DNA of 64,000 bases from Limnanthes douglasii subsp. nivea (GCA_036936605.1 JAUPFV010000004.1:88562334-88626333); one strand, 5' to 3'. Shown: positions 1-11,668, counted from the stretch's first letter. The notes: generated by a model not told the origin, from the sequence alone. A program made the numbers and translations.

Positions 1-90
1 CAAGAAAGAGAGAATATGAATTTGGCCCAAAGAGAAGAGTAAGTATTGGAGCAAGAAAGAGATAATATGAATTTGGTCCAAAGAGAAGTG
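1..90. repeat. Two-copy direct repeat, 51-bp spacing
   Basis: A segment of about 37 bp beginning CAAGAAAGAGA at position 1 recurs at 53 with two or three changes. On the plus strand it reads as a Glu/Arg/Gln-rich peptide (QERENMNLAQRE-like), so it could be the end of a coiled-coil coding segment left of the window. No start is visible and stops follow soon. Function unknown. Confidence 0.55.
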
Positions 91-502
91 TTTTCACTAA
101 ATTTGAACAGTGTTTACAAGAGAACATTGTATGTAACTCTTCAATACTTCTGATGTTAATGTCACCTACATTATATAGTTTACATAAAAAAATTCATTTA
201 CCCCAATCTCTAACGGTCTTAGCCTCTATAGGCCTCAAGTATACTTACTAAATATCTTCTGAGTCAGGTAATTACTGTCTTAGGAATGAGGCAACTTTAA
301 AAATAATTTATAGGTATTTCCATTGGAATAGATTGAATCAGAATTAGTCTACCCCCAAATGATAATATCGTTCCGTCCCATTCTTCAATTTTTGAATGAC
401 CTTGTCCACGAGATAATTATATATGTGGACTTTGTTATTTGAGTGAATTTGGATCCCAACGCATATGAAGATACATTTTATATGTATGAAACCAATCAGT
501 CT
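91..502. other. Unassigned flank left of element A
   Basis: This stretch carries no open frame of note and no motif that I recognise. It is the left flank of retrotransposon A and may be older transposon debris. Confidence 0.4.
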
Positions 503-879
503 TGATGTGGTTAAATCTTATTCAAAGGGTTATTTAGTAAATTAAGAATAAATGATTTGTTTGAGGCAGAGAGTGGAGAGTGAAGAGATAATTGAAGAGT
601 TTCAATTATTATTTAGAGAGGGAAAGTCTAATGTTGGCTTCATTGATCCATTTTGCATTAATGTTTTCTCATAAACTATATGTACGCTAAACTTTAGCCT
701 AATAGGCCTAATGGGACAAACCAACTCCATGGGCCAAGCCCAAAGTTCAAAAACCCATATGGCCTACAAATAAAAATAAATCTAAATAAATAATTACAAT
801 AAAATAATAAACGCAATTAACCAAAAATGAATATTGTTCTTTAGTCCGATATGCCCTTCGAATATTACAAACCTTATCA
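503..879 (-). mobile_element. Left (3') LTR of Ty3/gypsy element A
   Basis: The block starts TGATGTGG and ends CCTTATCA. It is clearly related to 29047-29413: shared stretches include AAGGGTTATTTAGTAAA, CTAAACTTTAGCCTAAT and AAGCCCAAAGTTC. It is about 377 bp. A purine tract on the minus strand directly abuts it, as expected for a 3' LTR of a minus-strand element. The two LTRs differ by many substitutions and indels, so the insertion is old. No target-site duplication can be recognised. Confidence 0.85.
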
Positions 880-895
880 GATATCCCCCTTAGTC
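880..895 (-). other. Polypurine tract of element A
   Basis: On the minus strand this reads GACTAAGGGGGATATC, directly before the 3' LTR. It closely resembles the tract of element C (11669-11683). It would prime plus-strand DNA synthesis during reverse transcription. Confidence 0.7.
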
Positions 896-1530
896 ATCTC
901 AAAGAAACTTGGAAGGGCTAATAAACAAACTCTTCAAATAAAGGTTTACCATCTTTCCGGACACAACCTTTCAGGGTTTTGCTTTAATCTTGCTTAGAGA
1001 GACAATTTACTTTCATTTGAAGGCTTTATTTGAAAGCATTGGTGGTGTCATTACATGACCGTTAAACAAATAAAATTTTAGACATGTGTCATCACCTTAT
1101 TTTACCCACAACCTTGATCTACCACTGGTGTGGCATTTCTACAGTTGAAAACGTTCACTTTCCTAGAGATTATAGCCATTGTTATCTTTTCATATACTCT
1201 AGAATCAATACTGTTGGTCTTCTACAGTCTTTTATTTAAAGTAACTTCCGATTTCCCGATAATATCAGTAATTTGAGCAAAGAATCCCTTTTGGAGACGT
1301 CTCGTCATTTCGGAGAGAATGTCGAGACTTCAAAATCGGCTAAGAAGATAACTTTGAAGTGAAAAAGTAGTAAATGTGGTAAAGTTAACGCCATCAAGAT
1401 AGAACCTGAAGCATTTCCTCCATCTTTGGTCGGAGCATAGGGCCCAACTTTATAAAGGGTAGCTCTAAGTACCTCTTTCCCTTTGACCGAATCGCATACA
1501 ATTAGTTTTGAAGTACTGAGTTAGAGGTCA
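896..1530. other. Element A, upstream part of antisense ORF region
   Basis: This lies between the 3' LTR/polypurine tract and the recognisable part of the A aORF. By position it corresponds to the promoter and N-terminal segment of the element C aORF (11684-12900). It is too decayed to read as protein, and I see no TATA box I would trust. Confidence 0.4.
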
Positions 1531-1539
1531 CTTAAGAGA

Positions 1540-2640
1540 AATTAGGATATCTAGAAGACCTGAAAATTAGAATTCCCTCATGAACTATGGTTCCAATGAG
1601 CTAGTTGTCTATCCGGATGTGTTAAACTAGGGCCAATTATTCCTTTTGGATCTAGAGAGTGGGAGTTACTTCAATTTTGTGGGACTATGCGCAAGCCAGG
1701 TTAGATTGAACGGTTAGTTTACCCTAATGTCATGTATCATGACATCTAGGTTGTCAAAAATCTAAACACCAATGAAGCAGTTTACTGCTACCAATATGTT
1801 GTCCTGAAACTCTCAAATCCCCTTCTCCTTTTATAATATGGGAAATGATTACAAAGTTGTGGATGATTTACTATAGGCTAACAAGCTATGAAAGATGCAA
1901 ATCTTCTTCTTTAGTGGTTACTATGGGAATGGGAAGAAATTATCTGCAAAGGGTAATTATCTGAGCCGACTCACTAGATTTTGGAAAAACCACAGGTAAT
2001 TTTACGCTTATATTGTTGTTCGATTTTTATTGTTCATAACTTACCCTTCATTCTTCTTTAGCAAAAATACAAAAATCCCATATACATTACGTGGAGGATG
2101 CCAAAGTCACTTTGAAGAAACTACACCAATGGGTCGAGAAAAATTAGCCTAACGATTCTAACCGGTGCTTTAGTCCTAACAACTTGATTCAGAGTCACCT
2201 ATGGAGAGCCAACTATGAACGGGAACTATCATGGGAGCAACTAACTACCCTTCCTCAAGAATCAACAATCCGGAAGAGAGCCAAAGATGCAAATGGTGAG
2301 TTATTCCTTCAAAAGAGGAATAGCGCCCCCAACCATCGGGCTAAATGAAGAAAAAGTAATAAGCTCAAATACAGATACCATGGAACGTCTATCAAACGCA
2401 AAAAATGATAAGGAAGCCCTCACGAAGAAATATGAGAAGGAAGTGACTTATCTCAAATCTCAAGCCACAAATGACATAGAGGATGTAGTAGACGAATACA
2501 CCGGTGGAGTTTTAAAATTTCTAGAAAACAATATACCTCAATTAAATCTGATATGGTCCTGGAATTTCACAAGACATTCCCTACGTTCGTCCTTGGGTAT
2601 TTATGGGAGCTGGTTCCAAAAAGTTTGTGGCCCAATGATA
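1540..2640 (+). pseudogene. Decayed antisense additional ORF (aORF) of element A
   Basis: Plus-strand remnants match, in order, the aORF of element C. A NELVVY segment lies near 1590, and a VVDDLL...FFFSG segment near 1860-1920 (C has IIDDLL...FVFLSG). Next comes a splice-like junction at 1996-2061, then SHLWR near 2190, then a segment KTFPTFVLGYLWELVP near 2560, parallel to HAAYPRLNLTEFWKQVP in C. Many stops and shifts interrupt it. It lies opposite to gag-pol, downstream of integrase. Antisense ORFs of this placement are known in Tat-lineage elements such as maize Grande; their function is unknown. A Lys/Glu-rich part at 2340-2500 fits the coiled-coil region of the C protein. Confidence 0.75.
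1996..2061 (+). other. Remnant intron in the aORF of element A
   Basis: The segment begins CAG|GTAATT and ends TTCTTCTTTAG. It falls after the same homologous segment that precedes the 97-bp intron in the aORF of element C. Coding similarity resumes directly after it. At 66 bp it is short for a plant intron. Confidence 0.6.
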
Positions 2641-2991
2641 TGGCCATAACTAATCAGTTGGGTATATCCATGGATTCGTTGGTGATGGTTCAGAGGAAAC
2701 TAATGCACGGAGTTGTGAAAGTGGGAGTTCATAAAAATAAACTAAGCCCGGAGGCTAATGATTTTTGTGTTAGTGTTTTATGTTATTAGCTCATGTAAGG
2801 AAATTTTTATATCTTTCTCTGATTCTACCGAGTCCTTGGTTTGTCCAAAATGTTTTGTAAGACTTAGTTAGAATTTAAAAAAAAACACCCTTAGCGTAGC
2901 TTAATGATTTTTTACCCCTATCGGTTAATGAAAGTTACTCTCGATTTTATTTATGTCCAACTTATTTCAAATATTCGAAATTATTCGAAAT
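2641..2991. other. Element A spacer between aORF and tandem repeat
   Basis: This has AT-rich sequence without supported coding content. It includes the probable 3' untranslated region of the aORF. Confidence 0.4.
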
Positions 2992-3330
2992 ACAAACACT
3001 TTAACCATTCAAACGTGATTCATTTGAAGGCATATAAAACAAACACTTTAACCATTCGAAAGTAATCTATTCAAAGGCATAAAAAATAAACACTTTAACC
3101 ATTCGAAGGTAATCCATTTGAAGGCATATAAAATAAACACTTTAATCATTCGAATTTAATCTATTCGAAGGCATATAAAACAAATAATTTAACCATTCGA
3201 AGGTAATCCCTTCTAAGGCATATAAAACAAACACATTAACCATATGAAGGTAATCCATTCGAAGACATGTAAATCAAACACTTTAACCATTCAAAGGTAA
3301 TCCATTTGAAGGCATATAAAATTAATAAAG
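2992..3330. repeat. 46-bp tandem repeat of element A, about 7 copies
   Basis: The unit is built around ACACTTTAACCATTCGAAGG and GAAGGCATATAAAA. It repeats every 46-47 bp about seven times, with increasing divergence. It sits between the converging ends of pol (minus) and the aORF (plus). Elements B and C have unrelated tandem repeats at the same place (7251-7745, 15123-15323). Known parallel: hypervariable 3' UTR tandem repeats of Tat/Ogre-type elements that can seed satellites. Confidence 0.9.
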
Positions 3331-3479
3331 TACGCAAAAAAATATAAGAATGGTTTAAAGCAAACACGATAAATTAAAAATGATTCAAAAACCTCATTAA
3401 AACCTCCCAATGCCACCAAGGTCGAAAGAGTGTCTCCCCAAATACATGCATATAAAAATAACATAAACAAAATAAAAAT

Positions 3480-4560
3480 ATTACATAACTATTCAAGATA
3501 AAGTCTTAAGTGTTCAACATTCGATAAGTGTCTTTAAAGTTTCTTTCTTGATCAATCAGTCGATAGGTTTCAGGCTTGACCATTTCATTCATACTATACG
3601 ACCCTTCCCAATTTGGTGCTATCTTTCCAAGCTTTTTGTTATTGGTATGTAAAAATACGCTTTTAAAAAACTTGTACCCTATTTTAAACTCTAATCTTCA
3701 AATTTTAGATGCATACTTGATTCTCATTAAAAATTAAAAATGAACAGTTCTTAAGTGAGCTTTGATTCTCTTTTCTTCAACCAAATCCAATTAAGCTTTT
3801 ATAATTGTATCATTATCTTCTCCGGAGTATTTTTGAATTTGAAAAGATGGGAGGTTAGATTCAGTTGCTATTACTGCATCTATCCCATAGACCAAAGCAA
3901 AAAAGAGATTATTGAGTGGTAGTTTGGGGGTAGTTGAATAAGCCTACAATGTTTTTTGCAAGTAGTTTGGCCATTTGCATGTCGCTCCCTCTAAATTATT
4001 TTTTAGACCCATCAGAATAATTCTGTTAACAACCTTTTTTGCCCACTTTCTTGAGGGAGGGTGAAGAAAAAAGATGTTGAGTTCATCTAGAATTACAGAA
4101 AATTTCGATGTCTCTGTTTGCAAAATAGGGTCCATTATCTGTCGTAATGCTTCTTTGGATCCCAAATCAACAACATATATTAGAGAGGATAAACCTGATC
4201 ACTGCCTTTGAGGTAGTTTCAAAAAGAGGTGTAGCTTCCATCCATTTAGAAAAATAATCCATTTCAAATATGATGGTTTAACATCCTTTGGATGTCATTC
4301 GTAGGCGTCCCACTATACCAAGCCCACATCTATCAAATGGTATCGCTTCAGATATTGATTCGATTGGGACTACCAACACGTGTATTGCATTTCCAAACCT
4401 CTGACATGGATCACATCGTTGAACTAATTACAAAGCATTTGTCGTGATGAAAGACCAATAATATCCTACTAATAAAGCTCGTTTGGTGAAATTTGTATAG
4501 CCACGAGGCGCATAGGCCTCTCCGTCTTGCAATTCTGAAAAAATTACATGGGACTTATCA
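3480..4560 (-). pseudogene. Integrase remnant of element A
   Basis: Minus-strand translation gives integrase in pieces: a CQRFGNAI-like end of the HHCC finger (near 4400), FDRCGLGIVG and MDYFSKWMEATPL (4230-4350), TTDNGPYF (4125-4145), then KWPNYLQK (3960), LVYGMDAV (3890) and the C-terminal FLHTNNKKLGKIAPNWEG (3600-3650). The core DNG motif remains readable, but the frame is broken many times. It is closely parallel to the integrase of elements B and C, so A is the same Tat-like lineage. It is not functional. Confidence 0.85.
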
Positions 4561-6530
4561 TGTCAAAGGAATTGCAATAGTGGCACGCTAAATGATTTCT
4601 TATAAAGGACATCCCTTAAGACTAAAAAACTATGTGCTCTAAACTTTAACTTTTTAGCTAATAATTTATCAACAGATAGACTTCCCTTATTAATAAACTC
4701 TTTGATCTCATGCCTCTAAGCCTGGTTTGTTATTTATGGATTCTTGGAAATTTTATTCAGTATTCGTTCCCACTTCAAGGCCTATTACTATTAAAGGGCA
4801 CTAATGTATCAAAATCCATGGATACACTTCAGAGGATGCAATTGTTCGTATCTCGATTCAGATTGGCTCTAACCTTGATATACGAGTAACTGCTAGTTAC
4901 TTATCAATCAAACTATTTTGATATCATATATTTGGGAAAGTCTTACCTCAGCTATTGCTACCTTATACTCAAATTCATGGTTGAAGGCCTTAAAACCAAC
5001 ATGTATTACGTGGTACATTGAATTTGTGAAGAGATATAGTAAGTAAATTCGTTCCCACAACTCAACATACTGAATCCTCCATCTCTTTGAACTACTCATT
5101 CTTTCATAGGCTTTTCAATAAGGGATTCTACATGTGGTCATTTCGTATGGAATTCAACCAGAAAATATGCTACAGTTGATTTGATTGCAGGTTGAGGAGC
5201 GAAATGAACATTATAATCACAACCTTTTCAACTTCAGATACCTCTTTCTAACACCTAACAAAGTCTACTAAAATAATAAACGGAGGGGGGGGGGTAATTA
5301 TCAACTTCCCGAACCAAAACTGGAGTTACCGCATAGCCGGATTCTGCTAAGTAAATGTAGAGACTTTCTCCCATCATCGGCTTAGATAAATATTTGGGAG
5401 AAGACAAATTATTTTTTTATCTTAAGATATACCTCGACACAATTTATAGACCAATTAAATGCCTTGGCATTCCTTAAACTTGGAAGAATGGTGCACACTT
5501 ATCTCATGACCTTGATATAAACTTATATAATATAGCCAGCCTTCCAGCCAATATTTAGACTTTTTTTTGTAGATTTGGAAGGGTCCATAGCAAGAAATGC
5601 ATTTAACTATGTAGGGTCAGCTTGAATCGATTTCTCACTTATAACATACCTCAATAATTTATCGGATCATATCCCAATGTGCATTTATCCAGATTTAACT
5701 TCAAATTGATAGCTTCTAAGGTGGAGAAAGTATCTTTAAGATCAAGAAAGTGATCCTTTTCCCTCAAACGTTTACCAGCATATTAACGATATAAACCTCG
5801 AAATTTCTTCAAATCTGGCTAGTAAAAGCTTTATTCACTGGAAGCTGATAAGTACCCCCAACATTCTTTAAACTGAAGGGTGTAACCTTATAATAATGCA
5901 ACCTTCTATCTGTAATGAATGTAGTGTGATCTTGACCCTTCAGATACATCTGTATCTTATTGTACCCACCAAACATATCAAGGAAAGATAAAATCTTATT
6001 ACCAGAAGTAAAATCTATCAAATGATCTATTCATGGTGCATGGAAATGATCCTTTAGATAAGCCCTCTTTAGGTCAGTAAAGTCAATAGAAATCCGCCAT
6101 TTTCTATTTTTCTTTTACCTTTGTTAGTCTGTCTACCTCTTTAACAATAGCTTCGGATTTTTTTACGGAAAATATTATTTGTTTATGTATAATAGTGCTC
6201 GTATCGGATTGTACAACCAGTTTACGACAAATGATGCTAACTGGTACACCCTTTACATACTCGTTACACCAAACAAATACATGCAAGTTATGTGATAAAA
6301 ATGATAAAATAATTTCGTTTATCAGTGATGACATCTTAACGTGAATCCTAACACATTTCCTATTCAAAAAAATGTGTAACTCAACCTCTTTAACTAGAAT
6401 AAATGCACTAGAAGTCTCTCTTGGATCATCTATTTTCCATGAACCCGAAGAGGAATCTACTAATTTCCATTCCTTCTTAACTACCATATTTTCTAATGCC
6501 TTTGGGGGTCGGGCGGTAACATAGAATTAT
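4561..6530 (-). pseudogene. Reverse transcriptase and RNase H remnant of element A
   Basis: Reading the minus strand from about 6490 downward gives the N-terminal RT region (WSCRE-type segment near 6260), then SGNKILSFLDMFGGYNKIQM and TTFITDRRLHYYKV with LKNVGGTYQ (5830-6010). A YINMLVK-like remnant of the catalytic box lies near 5775, and RNase H fragments down to about 4700 (EFEYKVAIAEVRL near 4950). Frames change repeatedly and stops are common. The order RT-RNase H-integrase is the Ty3/gypsy order. A run of ten G at 5284-5293 lies inside this decayed stretch. Confidence 0.8.
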
Positions 6531-6926
6531 CTAGCTACCTTTTGGCTACTTCAAACTACTCCTACCTACCCTCCAATCACGTATTTTAAACATTGGTGGA
6601 ATGTTAAAGCAACATCAAGCATCCTTAACAACCAAAATCTACCAAACATGGCGTTGTAAAGAGTTAGACCGTAAACCACTACAAATAAGACTCTCACAAC
6701 CTTTTTAAAAGGTATTTTTCCAAGGATAATTTCACCTTCAAATTCCCCAACCATATTAGATGAACTTCTTGTAAATCTAATTATTTTTCTATTTGATCAG
6801 AGAATGACAAGCGGGGTTTTCATCAACTTGTAAGTGGATAGAAATAAAACATTACCTCAGTTGTAGCCTTAATCACCACATTATCCTCATGTAACCCAAC
6901 AACATTTTTAAAATCATCCTAACCGC
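6531..6926 (-). pseudogene. Protease-region remnant of element A, cut by element B
   Basis: The minus strand reads LVDFGCLGCL and VGEFEGEIILG (6570-6750), the same block as the C-terminal protease region of elements B and C (VVGEFEGE...). It then reads DDFKNVVGLHEDNVVI (6860-6926), the block that precedes the DTGSS active site in B. The order of these blocks shows that the active-site region has decayed or been lost. At about 6926 the similarity to A stops, and sequence of the B aORF begins on the other strand. Confidence 0.75.
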
Positions 6927-7250
6927 TCACTATTAAGCAGCTGCGCCAACCAACCCTAGCTTGGTGGATTTGGTCGCGAAGACGGATGCGCCCGATGCAC
7001 ACTTGTTTCTGCCAAAGCGCAATAAGGCTCCCAACAAGCGATGCCGAGGCGGAAGGGGTCAACGCGATGGAACAGAAAGATGAAGCTGCCGCTGAGGAAA
7101 GTGAGGCCTAGCGGTCTGATGAGCTAGCCAAGAAGCGGAAGGGAAAGGCTGAGGCATACGGGGCTTAGGTCAAAAGGTCGAAACGCTCGAAGAAGGAGGG
7201 CGGATCTGGCGCTGCGTCTACTTTGGTGGACGATACAACCGTTCCAATTA
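6926..7250 (+). pseudogene. Truncated antisense aORF of element B
   Basis: In one plus frame this reads KTDAPDAHLFLPKRNKAPNK, matching the aORF of element A (DANGELFLQKRNSAPNH near 2290). In the next frame it reads an acidic and Lys-rich segment (EQKDEAAAEESEA, then SDELAKKRKGKAEAYGA) with in-frame stops. It is much GC-richer than its left neighbour. The N-terminal half and the 3' LTR expected to its left are missing. It runs straight into the B tandem repeat. Confidence 0.7.
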
Positions 7251-7745
7251 AGGTTCTGTGGGTCAATATCTAATTGAAAACTTTTCATAGGGTTGGAATA
7301 AAAATGTAGATCAGTTTTAACATTGAAAAACCCATTAAGGTTCTGTTGATCAATGTAAAATTGAAAATTTTACTATAGGGTCGGGAAAAAATGTGGATCA
7401 GTTTAAACACTGAAAAACCCATTAAGGTTCTGTTGATCAATGTAAAATTAAAAATTTTCCCATAGGGTCGGGAAAAAATGTGGATCAGTTTAAACACTGG
7501 AAAACCCATTAAGGTTCTGTTGATCAATGTAAAATTGAAAATTTTCCCATATGGTCGGGAAAAAATGTGGATCAGTTTAAACACAGAAAAACCCATTAAG
7601 GTTTTGTTGATCAATGTAAAATCGAAATTTTTTCCCTTAGGGTCGGGAAAAAATGTGGATCACTTTAAATACTGAAAAACCCATTAAGGTTCTGTTGATC
7701 AATGTAAAATTGAAAATATTTCCCATAGGGTCGGGAATAAAAATT
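7251..7745. repeat. 87-bp tandem repeat of element B, about 5.7 copies
   Basis: The unit contains AAGGTTCTGTTGATCAATGT, CCCATAGGGTCGGG and AAAATGTGGATCAGTTTAAA. It repeats at 87-bp spacing with few changes between copies. Because 87 is divisible by three and stops are absent in some frames, long repetitive open frames appear on both strands. They are by-products of the repeat. The array separates the 3' end of pol from the aORF. Confidence 0.95.
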
Positions 7746-7967
7746 CAGATTAATTAAGATCGCCACAAGTTGTCCACCCGCTCGTCAGCTAAAGGATTCC
7801 TTGTTAATAATTCTGAGATTTAAGGGAAAATTTTTGGATTAAAAAGGTCAGTTGCTATGGATGCCTCATTAAAACCTTCTCGCGCCACCGAGGTAGGAAA
7901 GAGTACACCCCGACCAAAGGTTCTTACAGAGATGATGAGTATAAAAAAGTTATAAAAATTAACAAAA
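7746..7967 (-). other. 3' untranslated region of element B pol
   Basis: There is no coding content. It includes the block CCTCATTAAAACCTTCTCGC, which recurs just downstream of integrase in A (3395) and C (15484). It is therefore a conserved 3' UTR block of this lineage. Confidence 0.6.
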
Positions 7968-9053
7968 TTACTCCAAATAAAGCTTCAAATGTTCAATGTT
8001 CCACCGGAGCCTCAACGAACGCCCGTGCTTGTCCTGCAATCGGTATGTCCCACTCTTAATTCTTTCCATTACTTTGTACGGTCCTTCCCAGTTTTGGGCA
8101 AGCTCGCCGAGGCTTTTGTCTTTGGTATGCAGGAAAACTCTTCTAAAAAACTGATCTCCAACTTTGAATTCTCGCCAACGTACTTTTGACGCATACCGAC
8201 TTCTCATTAAAGTCTGATAATGTAAAATATTTAGTTGAGCGCAGTACCTTTTGTCTGCTATTAGGTCTAGAGCCAGTCGTATGTCATCCTCATTTTTGTT
8301 TTAATCATAGTTGCCGACCCTAAAAGAGGGGAAGATTGATTCTGCTGGGGCGACCGCATCCATTCCATATACTAAGGCATAAGGTGATTCTTTAGTCGCT
8401 GTTCGAGGTGTAGTCCGGTAAGCCCACAATACTTCCTGCAAGTAATCCGGCCATTTCCCAGCTTTTCCTTCTAGATTCTTTTTAAGCCCGTCCAGGATGG
8501 TTCGGTTCGTGACTTCAACTTCCCCGTTCGCTTGGGGATGGAAAGGGGCGGCAAAGTATTGCCTAATCCTATGGGTAGTACAAAAAGATTTCATCTCGTT
8601 GCTGTCGAACTGCGGTCCGTTATCCATGGTGAGCTTCTGAGGTATCCCGAGCCTACAGCAGATGTTCGACCAAATAAATTTGATGATATCCTTAGTTTTT
8701 GTTCCCGATAATGGCTCGACCTCTACCCATTTGGAAAAGTAATCCACAGCTACCACAATCGTTTGTCTTCCACCGGACGCCATCGGTAACGCCCCTACGA
8801 GATCGATTCCCCATCGCCTAAAAGGTAATCCTTCCGATATTGATTCTAAAGGGGACACAGGCATATTTATCGCATTCGCGAATCTCTGACAGGTATCGTA
8901 GGTTTTTACTATATGCTGAGCATCAGCAGTTACCGTTGGCCAATAGAAACCTGCGAGAAAAATTCTTCTTATCCGCTCTTTGTAACCGCAATGAGCCGCT
9001 CCCTCTCCATCATGCAACTCAGACACAATTATTTGTGACTCATTTGCCCCCAA
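7968..9053 (-). pseudogene. Integrase of element B, one internal stop
   Basis: This is the integrase end of a Ty3/gypsy polyprotein. An N-terminal zinc-finger region (ELHDGEGAAHCG ... TYDTCQRF) has Tyr where the first Cys of the CxxC pair is expected. The catalytic core is WGIDLVG, TMDNGPQF and NGEVEVTNR, so the D, D and E are present. Then come WPDYLQEVLWAYRTT and LVYGMDAVAPAES. A TAA at 8301-8303 interrupts it, after which the same frame continues to the C-terminal RRVFLHTKDKSLGELAQNWE and ends at 7968. Upstream it is in frame with the RNase H segment across another TAA (9087-9089). Confidence 0.88.
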
Positions 9054-9086
9054 GCATCTCAGTAGAGGCCTGCTAAACGACTTTTT

Positions 9087-9690
9087 TTATAGTATGTCCC
9101 CCAACAGAACATAGCTCGGGGCTTTGTTTCGTATCTTCCGAGTCGCGATACTATCGTCGGGAAGTAATCCTTCGGCCATGAAAGCTCTAATATCCCTTCT
9201 CCAGTCCGAAATAGTTACCGAAGATACCTGATAAGCCATTTCTGGTCGATTATCCAACTCGGTCCTCTTTACGATGGACGGGTTTTCTTGTTCGGTTATC
9301 CATGGGAAATTTCTTGAGCAAGAGGCCGATGCTAGGGAGTCGGCGATTACATTTTCGGTTCTGTGGACATGCTCATATGTTACTTTGGAAAATGACGCAG
9401 CTAACACTCGCGCTGCTGCTAAGTACCGAACCAGGTGCTCTTTCCTTGCTTCTGATGCTCCCGAAGCTTGATTAATCAAAAGCTGAGAATCATTAACAAG
9501 ACGTACGTGCGTTGCCCCGTACACATGTGCGAGTCTTAAACCGGCCAGGGGAGCTTCATATTCAGCTTCGTTGTTAGAAGTGGGAAAACCAAACCGGATG
9601 CCTGATACATACTTACGCCCGTAGGGTGACAATGCACGCCCGCACCGCATCCATTGACGTTCAACCCACCATTAGTTCAGATAACTCATT
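9087..9690 (-). pseudogene. RNase H domain and RH-INT linker of element B
   Basis: The second RNase H-like domain typical of plant gypsy elements is readable: SNNEAEYEAPLAGLRLAH, then LVNDSQLLINQASG, then VHRTENVIADSLA (residues about 25-115). The linker GLLPDDSIATRKIRNKAP follows before integrase. It ends at TAA 9087-9089. A frameshift lies near 9640 at its N-terminal edge, and a TAA at 9694-9696 separates it from the RT segment. Confidence 0.82.
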
Positions 9691-9693
9691 CAA

Positions 9694-11370
9694 TTACTTG
9701 TCTTCCTCGAGCGGTGCTTCTTGTTCAGGTCGATCGGAATGGAATTCGACTATAAAATCAGCCATGGCCTGGCCTTTAATAGCTTTTCTTGGCTCAAAGT
9801 TGATGGCGAAATCGCCCAACTCGACCGACCACTTAGACATTCTACCTAACATGTCTAGTCGCTGAAGCACGTGCTTGAGTGGAAATGAGGTTCGGAGGAC
9901 AATGGGGTGGGCCTGAAAATATGGTTGCATTTTTTGTGTCGCGGTTACTAAAGCCAAGGCCATTTTTTTAAACTTCAAATACCTGAATTCCGCGTCCAAT
10001 AGGCTTTTGCTCACAAAGTACACTGCTTTGGGTGCCGTTCCCGATTCACTGATCAGCGCCGCACTTACTGCAAAATCTGAAACCGCTATGTAAAGAAAAA
10101 GAGTCTCCCCTGTCAGGGGCTTTGTTAGAAGGTTCGGGGACGATAAATAAGTTTTGATCCCCAAAAAGGCTATGTCGCAATCCGGCGTCCATAAAAAATT
10201 CTTAGCGTTTCTCAAGACTTGAAAAAATGGAGCGCACTTGTCAGATAAACAAGAAATGAATCAATTCAAGGCCGCCAGGCGCCCGGTTAATATCTGGATC
10301 TCCTTGATGTTCTTAGGGGGTGTCATGTCGGTAAGAGCTTGTAATTAGATCGAGTCTGCCTCGATTCCTTTTTAGCTAACAAAGAATCCGAGGAACTTGC
10401 CCGACCTTACCCCAAAGAAGCATTTCTCCGGGTTTAATTTGAGATTTATTCCCCTTAGGTTGTCAAAGGTTTCCCTCAAGTCAGCGAGATGATCCTCGTC
10501 CGTGCCACTCTTCACTAGCATATCGTCAATGTAAACTTCCATATTCTTTCCTATCTGACAGTCAAAGGTCTTGTTAACCAATCGTTGATAGGTTGCTCCT
10601 ACGTTTTTCAACCCGAACGACATGACCTTATAACAATATAATCCTCGGCCCGTGATAAATGTTGTGCTTTCCTGATCCGCTGGGTGAAATTTGAGTTGGT
10701 TGTAACCGGCATACGTGTCCATAAAAGAGAGTAATCTGTTCCCCGACGTGGAATCCACCAACTGGTCAATTCTTGGAATCGGGAAGGGATCCTTTGGGCA
10801 TGCTCGATTAAGGTTGGTAAAGTCCACACACAGCCTCCACTTCCCGTTCTTCTTTTTGACCAGGATGGGATTGGATGTCCAGACCGGATAACTTGATTCT
10901 TTGATGTGCCCGACGCTGAGCATTCTTTCAACCTCTCTCAGAATGATTTCTGCCTTTTCTAGGGAAAAGGCCCGACGCTTCTGCGAGATGGGTCTGACGT
11001 TCTTGTTGATAGTTAGCTTGTGAATCACATGGTTCTCTAGGACTCCGGTCACTTCCTTCGAACACCACGCGAACAAATCTAAATTTTCCTGTAGCAATAA
11101 TACTAATTGTTTCTTGAAGCCTGGTGACAATTTGATTCCTATCTGTAAAACTTTTCCTTTGGTAAATTGGTATTTGTCGCACTCTTCGTCGGTGGTTAAA
11201 AAACTGGGAGCTTTCCTGGGATCATCAACGGGTAGTGACCCCAAGGGAAGTCCCACTAATTGTTAGTCCCGCGCTTGCTCCATCTCTTGATCCCTTTTTG
11301 GTGCTAAAGCACCACGGTAACATTCTCTTGCAGCTTTCTGGCTGCTTCGCACTACCCCCACATTGTTCCC
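9694..11370 (-). pseudogene. RT and first RNase H domain of element B, copy 2
   Basis: The reverse transcriptase is largely readable (10372-11256, 294 aa): WTSNPILVKKKNGKWRLC, FTNLNRACPKDPFPIPRID, YAGYNQLKFHP, FGLKNVGATYQRLVNK and an intact catalytic YIDDMLVKS. It stops at TAA 10372-10374, where copy 1 has Glu, and further stops follow to 10220. RNase H (ASP-type connection, FLWTPDCDIAFLGIKTYL; FLYIAVSDFAVSAALI) runs 9694-10215. The right edge is the insertion site of element C. The protease part of the same copy resumes at 21719. Confidence 0.88.
11366..11370. repeat. Left target-site duplication of element C (TTCCC)
   Basis: TTCCC flanks the LTR start here and recurs at 21719-21723. The uninterrupted target is still visible in the duplicate copy of B near 25143-25150 (CATTGTTCCCGACCACG), which proves the insertion point. 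Confidence 0.95.
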
Positions 11371-11668
11371 TGGTGAGAATAGAGATTGAATTGAGAAGAT
11401 TGAGAATATTGATCAAGAATCAACAAAGAGATTTTTAGGTAGTGAATATAATATTTCACTTCTGATTATTTCATAAGCGTAATCATACTCCTCGGCCTCT
11501 TTAAATAGGCCTAGTGAGTTAGTTACAAAATCGGTTACATAAGAGGTTTATTTACATTTCAGTCCCTATTCTTCTTGTAAGGCTTAATCTTACTCTATAT
11601 TAATAGAACTTATCATTCAAGTCCTTATTAATTACATTTAAGTCCCTAATGAATATATTTCCTTATCA
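11371..11668 (-). mobile_element. Left (3') LTR of element C
   Basis: This is 298 bp and starts TGGTGAGAAT and ends CCTTATCA (TG...CA). It aligns without gaps to 21421-21718. By eye I count about five substitutions, so the pair is around 98% identical and the insertion is fairly recent. A TATTTAAAG box (minus) lies near 11497-11508. Confidence 0.97.

Noticed and set aside
3000..3330. CRISPR-like array
   Set aside because: Direct tandem units without spacers, in a plant retrotransposon UTR.
7285..7675. Repetitive open frames on both strands (109 and 65 residues)
   Set aside because: They are the 87-bp tandem repeat read in a frame without stops; 87 is a multiple of three.
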